This document shows positions 32,546-42,836 of a stretch of DNA of 64,000 nucleotides, piece after piece (positions within the stretch are counted from its first letter, which is position 1; every line of letters starts with the position of its first letter). The DNA lies in NCBI GenBank assembly GCA_019096065.1, contig JAGUCH010000006.1:6406001-6470000 (forward strand). Direction: 5' to 3'. The notes beneath the pieces were generated by a model. The model ran no database searches, had not been told where the DNA came from, and saw only the letters and a list, made by a program, of their open reading frames with translations. Made by a program: the position numbers and the translations under genes. The DNA is from Paracyclopina nana. Its lineage: Eukaryota > Arthropoda > Copepoda > Cyclopoida > Cyclopettidae.

Positions 32546-35500
32546 TTACTTAAACTTTCTAAAAGCTAGCCGGTATAGGTCATCGTAGGTGAGACGCAGC
32601 CGCTTCATTTCATTTATGTTGCTATCATCTTGGTGGTCCATGCCGGTCGCTTTGAGAAACTGAATATAATCAGGAACTGCAGCCATGTTTTTATTCAGTT
32701 TCCAAGTAGGAACTACCTCTTCTAGTAACTCTGTTTCTTTCTGGTCTGGTTTGGCTTTAGTATTAGTAAATCTAACACGGGCAAATTCCTTGTCTTCACG
32801 AGCTAGAGGAGCTATCCGTGGAATATTAGGAAAGTATTTCTGCTCTTTATCAACTTTGCTTTTGTCCTTGTTATATTTACGGATTCCAGCTAGTTCTTTA
32901 TAATTCACGATTTCTTTTCTCGCTCGCAGTTGTTGTCGAGGAAGAATCCGCACCGGAGTGGGCTCACTCATTTCCGGCTCAACTGTTTGAGCAGCGGCTG
33001 GAACGTCCGGTTCGTTTGGTTCGACGACCGGTGGGGTTGCCGAGCCACTTGGCTTATCAGAGGATGACACAGGATTCGTGTCTAAAGGCTGTTGAACAGC
33101 TGGTGGGGAACTTGTATCCTTATCAGCCGTCAATGCAACTTTTGAAGGAGCCAATTCTTTTGGAGTAACAGGCTGTGCAACCGCAGGAGTGACCGCAGGT
33201 GCATCTTTGTTATATTCCCGAAATCCTGCCATTTCTCTATAGTTTATGTTTTTTCTCCTTCTTAGGTTGCGAGGGAGGAAACGTATCGGAGACAGCTTTT
33301 CTGGTTCATATGGAGCTCGTACAGCGGCCTCAGGTGGTTTCTGAGTACCAGGCTGTGGGACTACTGGGCTAATTTGCCTGACAGTGGGGTGTGTGTTCTC
33401 AGGGGTAGCCGGATAAACAGGCTGCGCCATTGCGGGCGTAGCCGGGACACCCAAAGTCGTATCTCTTGCTGGGGTGTGCTCGAGCACATCCGTGTTTGGC
33501 ACAATTTGTGGTATTTTAGCAATAGGTAATTCACTAGTACTTGGTTGAAAATCAGGTTGTCTTACTGGACTTTTCATTACAGTATACCGAACTTGAGGTT
33601 CTCCTCCCTCAGCTCCATAAATCTCAGGCTTCGGGGCACTGGGCCCTTCCGTAGGATTATCAATTGGTGGAGAAGGAGGCCGTTTGCGTGGAGACAGCTC
33701 TAACTGACGTCGTACAATATCAATCGCACTTCGCACGGCTCGTGTTATATTTTTCGTAATTGGTGTACGCCGCAACTGTCTTTTAGCGGTATAATAAAGA
33801 GTTGTAGTGTCATCACTGTCACTATTTTCATCATTAGTATCTTGCACATCCCCACCAAACGGTTCGGTGGAAATTGCTAACTGCATACTTTCGAGGCCAG
33901 CAGATAGAGATTCGAGGTCAGTGTCGAATTTAGAAGGTGCAATGAGAGAGGCTGCCTTTTCTACTACCTCCTCTATATTCTCATTGTCCTTGTTAGAAGT
34001 CTCGGTCATACTTTGGTCTGGAGTGTGGTATTTCTCTGGACTTTCAAGTATAATCGGCTCGCGTTGTTCGCGATATTGGCCACGAAAAGCCCAGTTTACT
34101 GGGCTGATCCCTGCAAGTGTTCCTTCGCTTATGTTTGAGCGATCAGGAGTACTAATATGGTCAGGCTTAACACTTGGCAAATTTGTATATAAACGTTCTT
34201 GCTGGGCCATTTCAGCAAAAGTAGGAGGGCTGCGTTGGCTTAAGGCCAGCATGTCCTCATAAAATGCTTCATCAGGCCCAGTATTTGCACTTAGTGCAAT
34301 TGCTCGCTCAATAAAATCATCAGTGTCATTGTCAGACGAAGATTCACTTTCTTTGCGGATGGTATTATTATCAGCAATGTCATATAGGTATTTATCCTCT
34401 AATTTCTTGCGATCATATTGTTCCCATTGCTTTTGTACGAGTTGCTTGTTTTCCTCCTGTATTCGCACAATATCAGAAGGCTTAAACAAGCTCGCAGCCT
34501 TTTGCATAAGAATAGAGCCGGAACGTTTATAGGTTTGGTGTTTCGCACTTGGCTCAGTTTCCGTCGACGTCGACTGTGATATCAATGAACTTTGCGAGGC
34601 CACTACACTGGAGGCCTTAGTTCGATTCCGCAGACTATATTCGTGACTTTCAGGGGCAGCCCCTTCAAGAAATTTAATGGCTTCATTTCTAGCTTTTTTA
34701 CGCAATATTTCTTCCGGAGTATAAGGTCGTTTCAGAAGGTCGGACAATTTCTCCGGAAGGAATCTATACAATTCATGAAATCTATATAGCTTAACATGAT
34801 CTAAGCTTACTTCGCGAGTAAGCCCATCATAAAGGTATGGCTTAACAGTCACAGTAGAGTGCTGTCCAATGTCGATGACTTCAAATAAATCATCCATAAA
34901 TTTATACCGTTGTTTATTTATGGGATGTTTTATAACTAAAACTAATGATCCAATCTCCGGTTTAAAGGAAGGCCTTTCTGTAGCCTTCATTTTTTCTAAT
35001 TGGAACTGTTCTTCAAGGTCATATTCACGCATGCGTTGACGCCATTCAGCTTTATGAATCTTGTCCTCGCTTTCACTAAGTATTTCAAATACATCCCGTC
35101 CTAAGTGATAGGATGGCATTTTATCAAAGAATAACGAAAAAGGTGTTGGGGTGATCTTTACACCCTTATCATCAGTATACGCCAAGTAAGTGAGAGGGCG
35201 ATTATTTATTGCATAAATAGAAGTCTTAAACACATCACACAATTTCATATTGTATGACTTGGAGTTTAAGACTAATGCGCTCCTTATTATTTTTATAGCA
35301 TTCTCAGCGTAAGCGTTCGAATGCTTGTACGGCGATAAAGTTCGATAATGACACAATTCCTTAATTTTATAACGATCAACAAGGCGTTGGAGGGCCTTAT
35401 TACTCGTTAACTGAGCACCATTATCCGCGAGTAAAGTCTTGGGCACTCCAAACAAGGATATTACTTCTTCCATAGCATTCGCTACTTGCTTATATTTAGC

Positions 35501-37438
35501 ATCCAATAGCGGTTTAGCAATTATCATTTTAGAGTAAACATCGACAAATACTAATAGGTCTTTTGCAGATGTCCCTTTAACTAAAGTTTCATCAAATTTA
35601 GCCAAATCAATCATTACCAATTCAAACGGTTGGGTAGGAATGCGGAAGCGCCCTTTCCCAACGAACCTAGTATTAGCTTGGCGATATAATGCACAATGCA
35701 TACATGCACCAATAATAATACGACTAATCCTGGCTGAGTACGTCGAATACATTGATTGGGTAAAAAGGGTGTTGGTCTTTTTACTCCCCAAATGGTTATG
35801 CAACAAATGAATACACGCCATGAGGTACACGCAATTTGGCATACTCATATATACTTTCGTATTGGTCGCAACACTAAATGGTAACTTTACATTCTTACGT
35901 ATAACCAACAAAGCAGCGTCAATAACACGGTATTTTACTGCAACATCTAGTGGTACTTTCTCCGGAGGTGAAAGCATAATTAGATTTATTATTTTTTGCG
36001 TCTCTTCACAATTTTGTTGCAACTTGATGAGTAGGTTGCGCGTAATTCCTGGTAAATGTGGCGATATTTGCCGTTTAACAGTGACTGTATCTACTCTTAA
36101 GTTATTTTCTATATGATTTACTGGTGAATCGAAATCAGCTTCACCATGAAATGAGTGAGATATTTTTGAAAGTATCTCTTCCTCAAGAAACTCATCATCA
36201 TCATGTTTTGCGTGAAGTAAGGTTGACGTGTCGTTGTGTATAAATGGAGGTTTCGTGCCTATCATGTCTACCCATTTATCATTCAGGCAATGCAACCTTT
36301 TCTGGAGCAGAGTCTTACTCATAGTGCCAGAATTTACAAGTGTATCATACACGTGTGTAAGCAATTCCTGTGTCGTAAGCACCTTATCTTTGATCGCATC
36401 GGGCAGAGGGTATTTGTTTGCATAAATATCCTTCGTGATCTGCCCCGCAATAGAATAGGGCGCATAAAATACAGTTTCACCTTCCGGAGTTTGATGGTAT
36501 TTATTCAATAATACATCAACTACTTCTACCTCAGTGCGAGGTACAGCTCTGAGTTTCCATGCTACTGGCAAGGAATATATGCGAGCTGCTAGTCTATGAG
36601 TAAATGCATCTTTACCCGTGAATGAACTAGCAAGCACGCTAGCGATTGATAGACAATCAGTAACTATTACCAATCGCTCATAGGCGAATAGTATGCTTTT
36701 AAAATGATTTATCATTGTTAAAACTCCTAACGCTTCACGTTGAAAAGAGTGGTATGAGAGGCAAACTGATAAAGGAAAGCGAGCGCTGTGTGCACCAACA
36801 CACACTGCTTTCCCATCTTCGTTTACCTCCATTAATAATGCCGAGGTACTTATTACCCCAGAATCAACCACTAAATATCCCTCTTTAAAACGTGGTAATG
36901 CCAACGACATACCCGTTTTAATCTCGTCTATTACTTTATAGAAACATTTTTCCTGGAAGGCAGAAAAGGTAAACTTTCCTGTTTTTCCTTGCGCTGTTTG
37001 CATCACATCTAGCAGTGGTGCTGTGTACGTAGCCATATTGGGGCAGTACTGGCCTAACCAGTTTGTCATCCCTATGAACTTTTGCAGCTGTTTCTTTGTT
37101 GTAGGCATGGGAAAATCATCAAATGCAGACCTGAATTTATCGGGCATTCGCATAGTCATAATCCCATTTTCGTCAATAGATATTAGGTGCCCTAAGACCG
37201 TAGCCTCTTTAACACCTAATTGGGTCTTTTTAATTTGTAAAAGGGCATTTAAATCCTTGAGGCTCTGGAATAACTTCCTCAAATCACCCAAATGTCGCAT
37301 GTAATCATCCATGGTAGCAGGCCTAGGCTTGCCAAGGTTCTTACAGGCCACAACCAAGTCATCTACATATACACATGTAAAGGGCAATATCTCAGGGTCA
37401 AGGGCCTGGGAGGAGCCCCGCGAACTCCCTCGGGGCAA
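32546..37438 (-). pseudogene. pol: Left-copy pol: RT remnant, RNase H, integrase and a long C-terminal extension
   Basis: 1630 codons open. Only the last part of RT remains: YVDD at residues 24-27 and the downstream thumb. RNase H keeps D192, E235, D261 and D308. Integrase has an HHCC zinc-binding arrangement (H544/H547 or H549, C579, C582) and catalytic D611, D672 and E712, a DD39E-like spacing. Residues about 780-900 look like an integrase C-terminal beta domain. About 700 more residues follow, disordered and Pro/Ser-rich, ending in a short conserved module (LTYDDLYRL). Compared with the right copy, about 417 RT residues including the motif A Asp are missing. An in-frame TGA (37469-37471) separates this frame from the protease part. 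Reverse transcription from this copy is therefore impossible without help. Confidence 0.82.
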
Positions 37439-37468
37439 TCGCGATCCCCTGGAGGCAAGCCTTACTCT

Positions 37469-39388
37469 TCAGGAAGACCGACCTGTATATGCTGCTATGA
37501 TACCATAAGCACCAAGAATGTTTAGTTCAAAGTACTTATCTAGCTCATTTCGTTGGTATGCAAGTGGGTAATTTTCATACTCATGTATCATCATAGTTAT
37601 TATAACCCTATCCATCCCCGTGAGGTAGGATTCAATAGGGCACAAAGCAATGGTCATACATGGTGGGCAAATATACTTATATTTTAGCCATACTACTTTA
37701 AGCTTATTCACCATCATATTTATCTTGATTACAATGCGCTTTTGTTCGCCAGACAAAAGTTTATGTCCAGGAACAATAACAGCCCAAGGTAATTCATCCC
37801 ATTTTTCTCGTGTTATAAACTTACTGATTATTACATCAGTTATCTCCTCGTAGCAATCATTTTGGTTAGAAGAGATAAACATGTTATTTCCCTTTCTACT
37901 AATCAGAGGCTTGTGGCTTCCCCTTAGTGGCTCATATGCATTAAAAACATGCATATCAGTAAAGGAGAGACCATTTATATCAGTAAACTGCACGATTACG
38001 TGCGAATCTAAATAGTTGCAGTAACATGATTCCATTTCATGCTCCAGAGCCTTTAAGCTGATGTTAGCCACATGGGCTGCAACCGTACTTTTGAATCTCT
38101 GTTTCTTGACAATACTAGCTCGCCCAATTACTGTGTGGGCATTTAAGTAGATGGGGTTCTCAGTACTATTCCCTATATTTACTGGGAAAGTTCCTTTACG
38201 AGAAACCGCTGTAAGTGCCCCTTCGGAGGTCACTCCGCGATACTCGTTACTAGGCTTAAAGTTCAAGTACTTATCCACCAATCCGGAATAAATATTTTTC
38301 TGGTGATAAGTATGACCAAGCTTGTCATCTTCGTCCGAATCGGAATCTGTTTGGAGATCATTACTAATAACAGGTAAATCATGAGGTAAACTAGCCAGGG
38401 TGGTCACTTCTTCACCAGGGAGCAAAGTGATCCCTTCATTTATCGCCACTGGATAGAAAGCCTCTTTTGAGAGTAAGAGTGGAATTTTCTTATGTTTAGA
38501 TTTTCCAGGAAAATCCATAAAGTGCTTTCCATCTTTACTAGTCATCCGGACATTATTATCCACTAATAACGAGTTTCCTATCATTAATAATGTATCGCAA
38601 TCAGATACAAGGAAAACAGCCTGTCTGATTAAAACACGATTCCCAAATGCAACCTGAATAGATACAGCTTCATTTCCTGGGAATTCTTCCCCATTAAAGT
38701 TCTTAATTACGTAATTAGTCTCAACCCGAGGCAGAATGTAACCAATTTTGTCTTCAATCAGTTTTACAAGGGTGCGTGATATTATTTGCACCATTGCTCC
38801 ACTGTCAAATAAGGCATGTAAACGTATTTTTCCAGTTATCTCCACTGGTATAAAATACCTTTCGCATACATTATGTAACTTTAGTGAGTATATGCTTAGC
38901 ATGTCATCCTCAAGTTCTGGATTTGGTAAAGGTTCAAAGTGTGTTACTGGTTCTGCCTCATTGGCATTTACTGAGGCCAGGTGCGTAACAGTAACATCGT
39001 CACTACAAGATTTTTGCTTATTATTAACACTACCTTTTACAAAGTAATACCATAAAGCTATTATTGCACTACTACAGATTACTGTAATTGGCCAATAATT
39101 CCAACCAAATAAGCAATATTGACATATTGTTATCGCGGCCAGTATTATACTAATCTCAATCACAGTCATAGTATGCTGAGGAACAAACCGACTTTTTCTA
39201 CCCCTTATTGCAAGGACCAGAGCCTTTTCGTCCTCACTTCCACGAGTCACAATTTCGGCATTCTTTACAGAGTGCTCCTTTAAATAGTCAAAATAAGCTC
39301 GTCCTACTTCTTTGTTACATTCTCCCCTCATAAAAGAAGGCAGGATGTAACTATCATTTTCATTGGGATTTTTTGGACTTGGTCCCAT
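37469..39388 (-). CDS. Retroviral-type aspartic protease with two N-terminal membrane segments, left copy
   Basis: 639 residues. Two strongly hydrophobic segments (about 74-92 and 98-117) precede the protease. The catalytic triplet is DSGA (D195-A198) in the context HALFDSGAMVQIIS, and a second retropepsin landmark, LLMIGNSLL, is at about 267-275. The following 350 residues (with CYCNY and CPPCMTIALCP cysteine clusters) are conserved in the right copy, but I recognise no domain there. The ATG overlaps the gag stop (TAATG at 39390-39386), and a stop lies three codons upstream in this frame. Re-initiation is therefore more likely than ribosomal frameshifting. The frame ends where the RT deletion begins. 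Confidence 0.78.
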   Translation of the reverse strand: MGPSPKNPNENDSYILPSFMRGECNKEVGRAYFDYLKEHSVKNAEIVTRGSEDEKALVLAIRGRKSRFVPQHTMTVIEISIILAAITICQYCLFGWNYWPITVICSSAIIALWYYFVKGSVNNKQKSCSDDVTVTHLASVNANEAEPVTHFEPLPNPELEDDMLSIYSLKLHNVCERYFIPVEITGKIRLHALFDSGAMVQIISRTLVKLIEDKIGYILPRVETNYVIKNFNGEEFPGNEAVSIQVAFGNRVLIRQAVFLVSDCDTLLMIGNSLLVDNNVRMTSKDGKHFMDFPGKSKHKKIPLLLSKEAFYPVAINEGITLLPGEEVTTLASLPHDLPVISNDLQTDSDSDEDDKLGHTYHQKNIYSGLVDKYLNFKPSNEYRGVTSEGALTAVSRKGTFPVNIGNSTENPIYLNAHTVIGRASIVKKQRFKSTVAAHVANISLKALEHEMESCYCNYLDSHVIVQFTDINGLSFTDMHVFNAYEPLRGSHKPLISRKGNNMFISSNQNDCYEEITDVIISKFITREKWDELPWAVIVPGHKLLSGEQKRIVIKINMMVNKLKVVWLKYKYICPPCMTIALCPIESYLTGMDRVIITMMIHEYENYPLAYQRNELDKYFELNILGAYGIIAAYTGRSS

Positions 39389-41955
39389 TATTGTTTACGG
39401 GTAGGCCGCGTCTTCCAACACGTTTCTCCTCTAAACTCAAGGTGTAATCCTTTACACAATGGGCACAATGTGCCATCATTTCTAATCGAGGTCAAATTAG
39501 TGTTTGGATAATTTGAGCACTGCGTTGCATAATGCTGTTGGTTGCAGAATAAACACCCAACAGTCTGAAGTGGATTTCCTTCTGGCAACCTAGCTGTATC
39601 GATGTTAAAAGTTTTACCCAGCCTATTTACTTTTTTGGATGGTGTTTCCGCTTTTAACATAGCAACCTCGACTGCTTGTCGACTCAACTCAAAATTCGCT
39701 CGAGCTAGCTCACTTTGTAGCTCATTTATTATTTTTGCACTTTTTTGACTACGGCCGGAAGCTGCCGACATTGTGCTAGCACTATCTAACACATCTTCTT
39801 CAGTAGCTTCGACCATTGCAATTCTGGGCTTGGCACGCATATTGGGTACCATTGGTAGCCTTTCCTCTTTATGCACTCTATCATGATCCCTTGGTACATA
39901 AGTGCCCAGATCACTGCCTATCAGGTTCATCATGATGTTGTAGGCATGCACACTCCTGGATGGAATATTTGCCTTCAACAAATAGTCATTATATTTATTC
40001 ACTAATGACTGATAATTTTGGGGCCAATGGCGCCTCAGAAGTGCAAATCCATCAGAGATGGATTCAGAGACTGCATGAGCATCTCCATCATCCCCAATAG
40101 ATGTTCTATGTATCTTTATTCGTAGTCGAAATATTTCCTTAAGTGTCGAAGTGAAGCTCCCAGTTGGCTTCCGGATCAACTCCTGAATAAGGAAGTATGC
40201 ATCCTCCTTATGCACGAACTGAGTGAAGTTAAAGATGTCTTGCCAGAGCAATTCCATGCCCTCTTTCCCTTCTCCAGCCATTCCCTTAAAATATTCAGCA
40301 GTATTCTGGGAGGCAGCCTCACACATAGCTGTTAACAGCGCTGCATGGGACCAATGGGACCTGCCAGCCTCAGTTGCCATATATTCTAAGAAAGATGTTA
40401 TATTCTCAGCAGTTAATGAAGGACTGTGTAGGTCGAACTTTTTAGAGAACCTGTGCCTAATTTCCTTAATGGACTGTGAACTGGCATACTTAACATGACC
40501 ATTTGTAGGACATGCAATGTACCCTTTCATGGTGGTTGGGTCATAAATGCTCTTAGAAGTGTCGGCTGACACTCCTGCTGCTACACTTATCTCAGGCGTC
40601 TTTAAGTAGCCCTCAGCCAATATTTGCTTCTGGAGTGAAGTAAATTCATCTCTCGTACTAAGTACACTAAAGAGTTTCTGCATTTCAATCATTTTCTTCC
40701 CTGAAGACAGGTTTGGGTCGACCATCTGAAGAACTACCCTTCTGGCTGAGTCCACATCCTTAATCTCATCAGTATTAATAAGTTTTATCCTTTCTGAAAT
40801 TGGAGCAGACTCATCATAGATGACGTCAGTTTCTGGCACCATCCGTTCTTTTGATGCTGCATCAACTATAATTAAAGTCCTTTCCAAGTTCTTACTGAAA
40901 ATGGAATCCACTTTTGCCCCAACCATATGCTTAGCTGTGATCTGTGCGGAAGCAATAATTTTGTTTGCAGTACTCGCGTCATGCATTTTTGTATAATAAG
41001 CTTTAACTGTATTCAATTCTTGAATATTCAAGTGGCCCCCTGACAACATCTTTTGTACCATTCTATGTACAACGTCCATTGGAGGAAGCGTAATTGAATT
41101 TGTTAAGTTGTGCAGATCTCGAGTATTCATTTTAGTCGAAGTCAGGACCGACTTATTATGGCCATCCTGGTCAGTTCCTTCCGTGAGCTCATGATGATTA
41201 GTCCCAGGTGGGCTCGCTATTGACGACATATCTTGTGCGGCATTACTGGTCTCACTATCCGGAAAGTGTACATTCTGGCCCGGAGTTTTCATCCGTGGCT
41301 TCAGCGTAAGCGGTTCATTCAGGAAAAAGTCACTTTGTAACCCGTAAAGTCTCGCTACAATGGAAAAGCCATCTCCAAATGTCCGTATCTTTTGCCAATC
41401 CCTTGATATCAGTGAAGCAACCGCTTCCTGTGTCCTTTGCGTTAGGTTAATCATGAAGCTACCCTCAACTTCTTGGAGCTGCTGTTGAACTTTCTTTTCC
41501 TCAATACGAGTCAGAATATCATCCAGACCAAAACAAATACACAACAAGGCACATGTAGTGCTTGTCAATGAAACAGGGTCTAGCTTGTCTATATACTTAA
41601 CCACATTTACAACTTGGCCCACAGGATCCTTATGGGGCATAGTCCCAATAATGGCTTTTATATGGTCATCCAAAGGCCTGACTGGCTCCCTAGGGACAAG
41701 TACTATTTGAGTCCTTTCCCATACAGCTGCTATTTGTGCTGGAGTGACAGTAACAAACTCTAGTGCTTCTGGATAAGCAACATGTAGCATGAATTTTTGC
41801 AACTCTGCTCTGCTTGTCCCATTTGGAGTGCATTGGGACAGGTACCCTTGAAGGGATGCCTCTGATATCCCAAGGTGGTTTAACAATCGATCCGTAACTT
41901 TCATAGTTTCATCATTCAGTGTAGGTCCAGCGATCCTAGAATCCTGATTTGCCAT
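39388..41955 (-). CDS. gag: Gag polyprotein, left copy
   Basis: 855 residues, intact. Mostly helical; it should form the particle shell and bind RNA. Two zinc-binding motifs close the protein: C801-x2-C-x3-H-x4-C813, then C831-x2-C-x3-H-x7-C846. The first resembles a shortened retroviral knuckle, and the pair recalls the arrangement seen in BEL/Pao gag proteins, although the pol here is Ty3/Gypsy-like. A coiled-coil-like stretch at about 740-780 (ELQSELARANFELSRQAVEV) lies before the knuckles. No myristoylation Gly follows the initiator Met. The right copy's gag lies outside the window. Confidence 0.75.
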   Translation of the reverse strand: MANQDSRIAGPTLNDETMKVTDRLLNHLGISEASLQGYLSQCTPNGTSRAELQKFMLHVAYPEALEFVTVTPAQIAAVWERTQIVLVPREPVRPLDDHIKAIIGTMPHKDPVGQVVNVVKYIDKLDPVSLTSTTCALLCICFGLDDILTRIEEKKVQQQLQEVEGSFMINLTQRTQEAVASLISRDWQKIRTFGDGFSIVARLYGLQSDFFLNEPLTLKPRMKTPGQNVHFPDSETSNAAQDMSSIASPPGTNHHELTEGTDQDGHNKSVLTSTKMNTRDLHNLTNSITLPPMDVVHRMVQKMLSGGHLNIQELNTVKAYYTKMHDASTANKIIASAQITAKHMVGAKVDSIFSKNLERTLIIVDAASKERMVPETDVIYDESAPISERIKLINTDEIKDVDSARRVVLQMVDPNLSSGKKMIEMQKLFSVLSTRDEFTSLQKQILAEGYLKTPEISVAAGVSADTSKSIYDPTTMKGYIACPTNGHVKYASSQSIKEIRHRFSKKFDLHSPSLTAENITSFLEYMATEAGRSHWSHAALLTAMCEAASQNTAEYFKGMAGEGKEGMELLWQDIFNFTQFVHKEDAYFLIQELIRKPTGSFTSTLKEIFRLRIKIHRTSIGDDGDAHAVSESISDGFALLRRHWPQNYQSLVNKYNDYLLKANIPSRSVHAYNIMMNLIGSDLGTYVPRDHDRVHKEERLPMVPNMRAKPRIAMVEATEEDVLDSASTMSAASGRSQKSAKIINELQSELARANFELSRQAVEVAMLKAETPSKKVNRLGKTFNIDTARLPEGNPLQTVGCLFCNQQHYATQCSNYPNTNLTSIRNDGTLCPLCKGLHLEFRGETCWKTRPTRKQ

Positions 41956-41957
41956 TT

Positions 41958-42030
41958 CTTATCTTTTAAAAAGTGCAACGGAGTCACACGGAGTATTCTT
42001 ATCTTTTAGAGGTGCAACGGAGTCACACGC
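41958..42030 (-). repeat. Duplicated leader element just upstream of gag
   Basis: A block of about 33-38 bp occurs twice in tandem, with plus-strand core GTGCAACGGAGTCACACG flanked by TATCTTTTA. Copies lie at about 41961-41992 and 42000-42030. On the minus (coding) strand each reads GTGTGACTCCGTTGCAC then TAAAAGATAAG. The second copy ends 10 bases before the gag ATG. It could be a leader RNA structure or a primer or packaging site. Confidence 0.6.
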
Positions 42031-42836
42031 AATATTCTGGTCGTAGTACACTTCTGCGTGTACTAAATTCGGTAAAACCGAATTAAAAGCTATACACTGT
42101 GCTCTGCGACACTGTGCCTTTACTCTGCACCTAAAGCCAGGGCCAACTCCAACTCTAAGCGGAGGCACTCGAGTCTAGCAAATATCTCAATCCTCTGTAG
42201 AATCACTCTGGTTGGGACTGAGCCTGATGGCATATATACAATGTTTTTGGGTAGACAGAGTACCAATCCTCCAAATCAGCACCACCATAAGGAGGAAGTG
42301 GCAGTGCCCAGCACTTGTCCTCCCACCAATGTGTTCCAAATCACTCCAACTGAGAAAGCCCTAGGCTTAACCCAGCTTCCTACATTCACTAAGGAGCTCT
42401 GCAGGTTCTACCTCTTAGAATATAGTATAGCTAGTCTCAGTACATAATCCATTTATTCAAGCAGAGCCAGGAATAAAGTTGTCACAGAAAGAGCCCCTCT
42501 ATTGCAGGAGGGTACGTTGACTGTCTGACACCCTCTTCGTGACTCCTCCAGTCTCGCTCCTCTCCTCCACGCGTCCCATCGCTCGTCTCCGTCAGCCGCG
42601 GCCCCATACCAGCCTTCCATAGGTAAACTTGTGTGCGCCGCCAGTTTAAGCTCTAGCCATATGCTGTCTTCTTTCTTGCGGTTTTTTAGGGAGGGCAAGT
42701 AAGCGTCCTCCATTTACCCCCGCCCCAGAAAAAGCAGCTAATGCCTCGATAAATTTGAAAGCATTAGATGAACCTTCTGAGACCAGATGATATAGGTGGA
42801 ACCCACACATACTCTTTTAACTGAATCATAAAAGTT
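42031..42836 (-). repeat. Junction between the two giant elements; candidate LTR region
   Basis: After the right env gene (minus sense) comes a purine run, CTGGGGCGGGGG, then TAAATGGAGGAC at about 42713, a possible polypurine tract and LTR start. Minus-strand AATAAA lies at 42457-42452 and TATATATG at about 42236. A single LTR shared by the two tandem copies would fit here, but the sequence does not visibly match 22100-22972. A plus-strand 68-residue frame (42241-42447) followed by AATAAA is not called as a gene. Confidence 0.35.

Larger units (their letters stand above)
22973..42030 (-). mobile_element. Giant retrovirus-like element, left copy (about 19 kb, RT-defective)
   Basis: Minus-strand order: gag (41955-39388), protease (39388-37469), RT-remnant/RNase H/integrase (37438-32546), ORF-X (26495-25197), env-like (24960-23074). 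A plus-strand spliced membrane-protein gene (26834-27879) and a GC-rich plus-strand gene (28353-28894) lie between pol and ORF-X. The pol lineage is Ty3/Gypsy-like by its RNase H and integrase order and by the post-YVDD motif KKQLQKFIGMTNWL. The element is far larger than typical retroviruses (about 7-12 kb). Assignment of the accessory block to this gag-pol follows from the same arrangement being repeated next to the right copy. Confidence 0.65.

Noticed and set aside
33807-34262. Plus-strand 151-residue frame opposite pol
   Set aside because: Shadow of the pol extension; Ser-rich, with no promoter or intron signals.
42241-42447. Plus-strand 68-residue frame after a TATA-like sequence and before AATAAA
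   Set aside because: Suggestive layout, but no homologue, no counterpart in the left copy, and it sits in a probable LTR.
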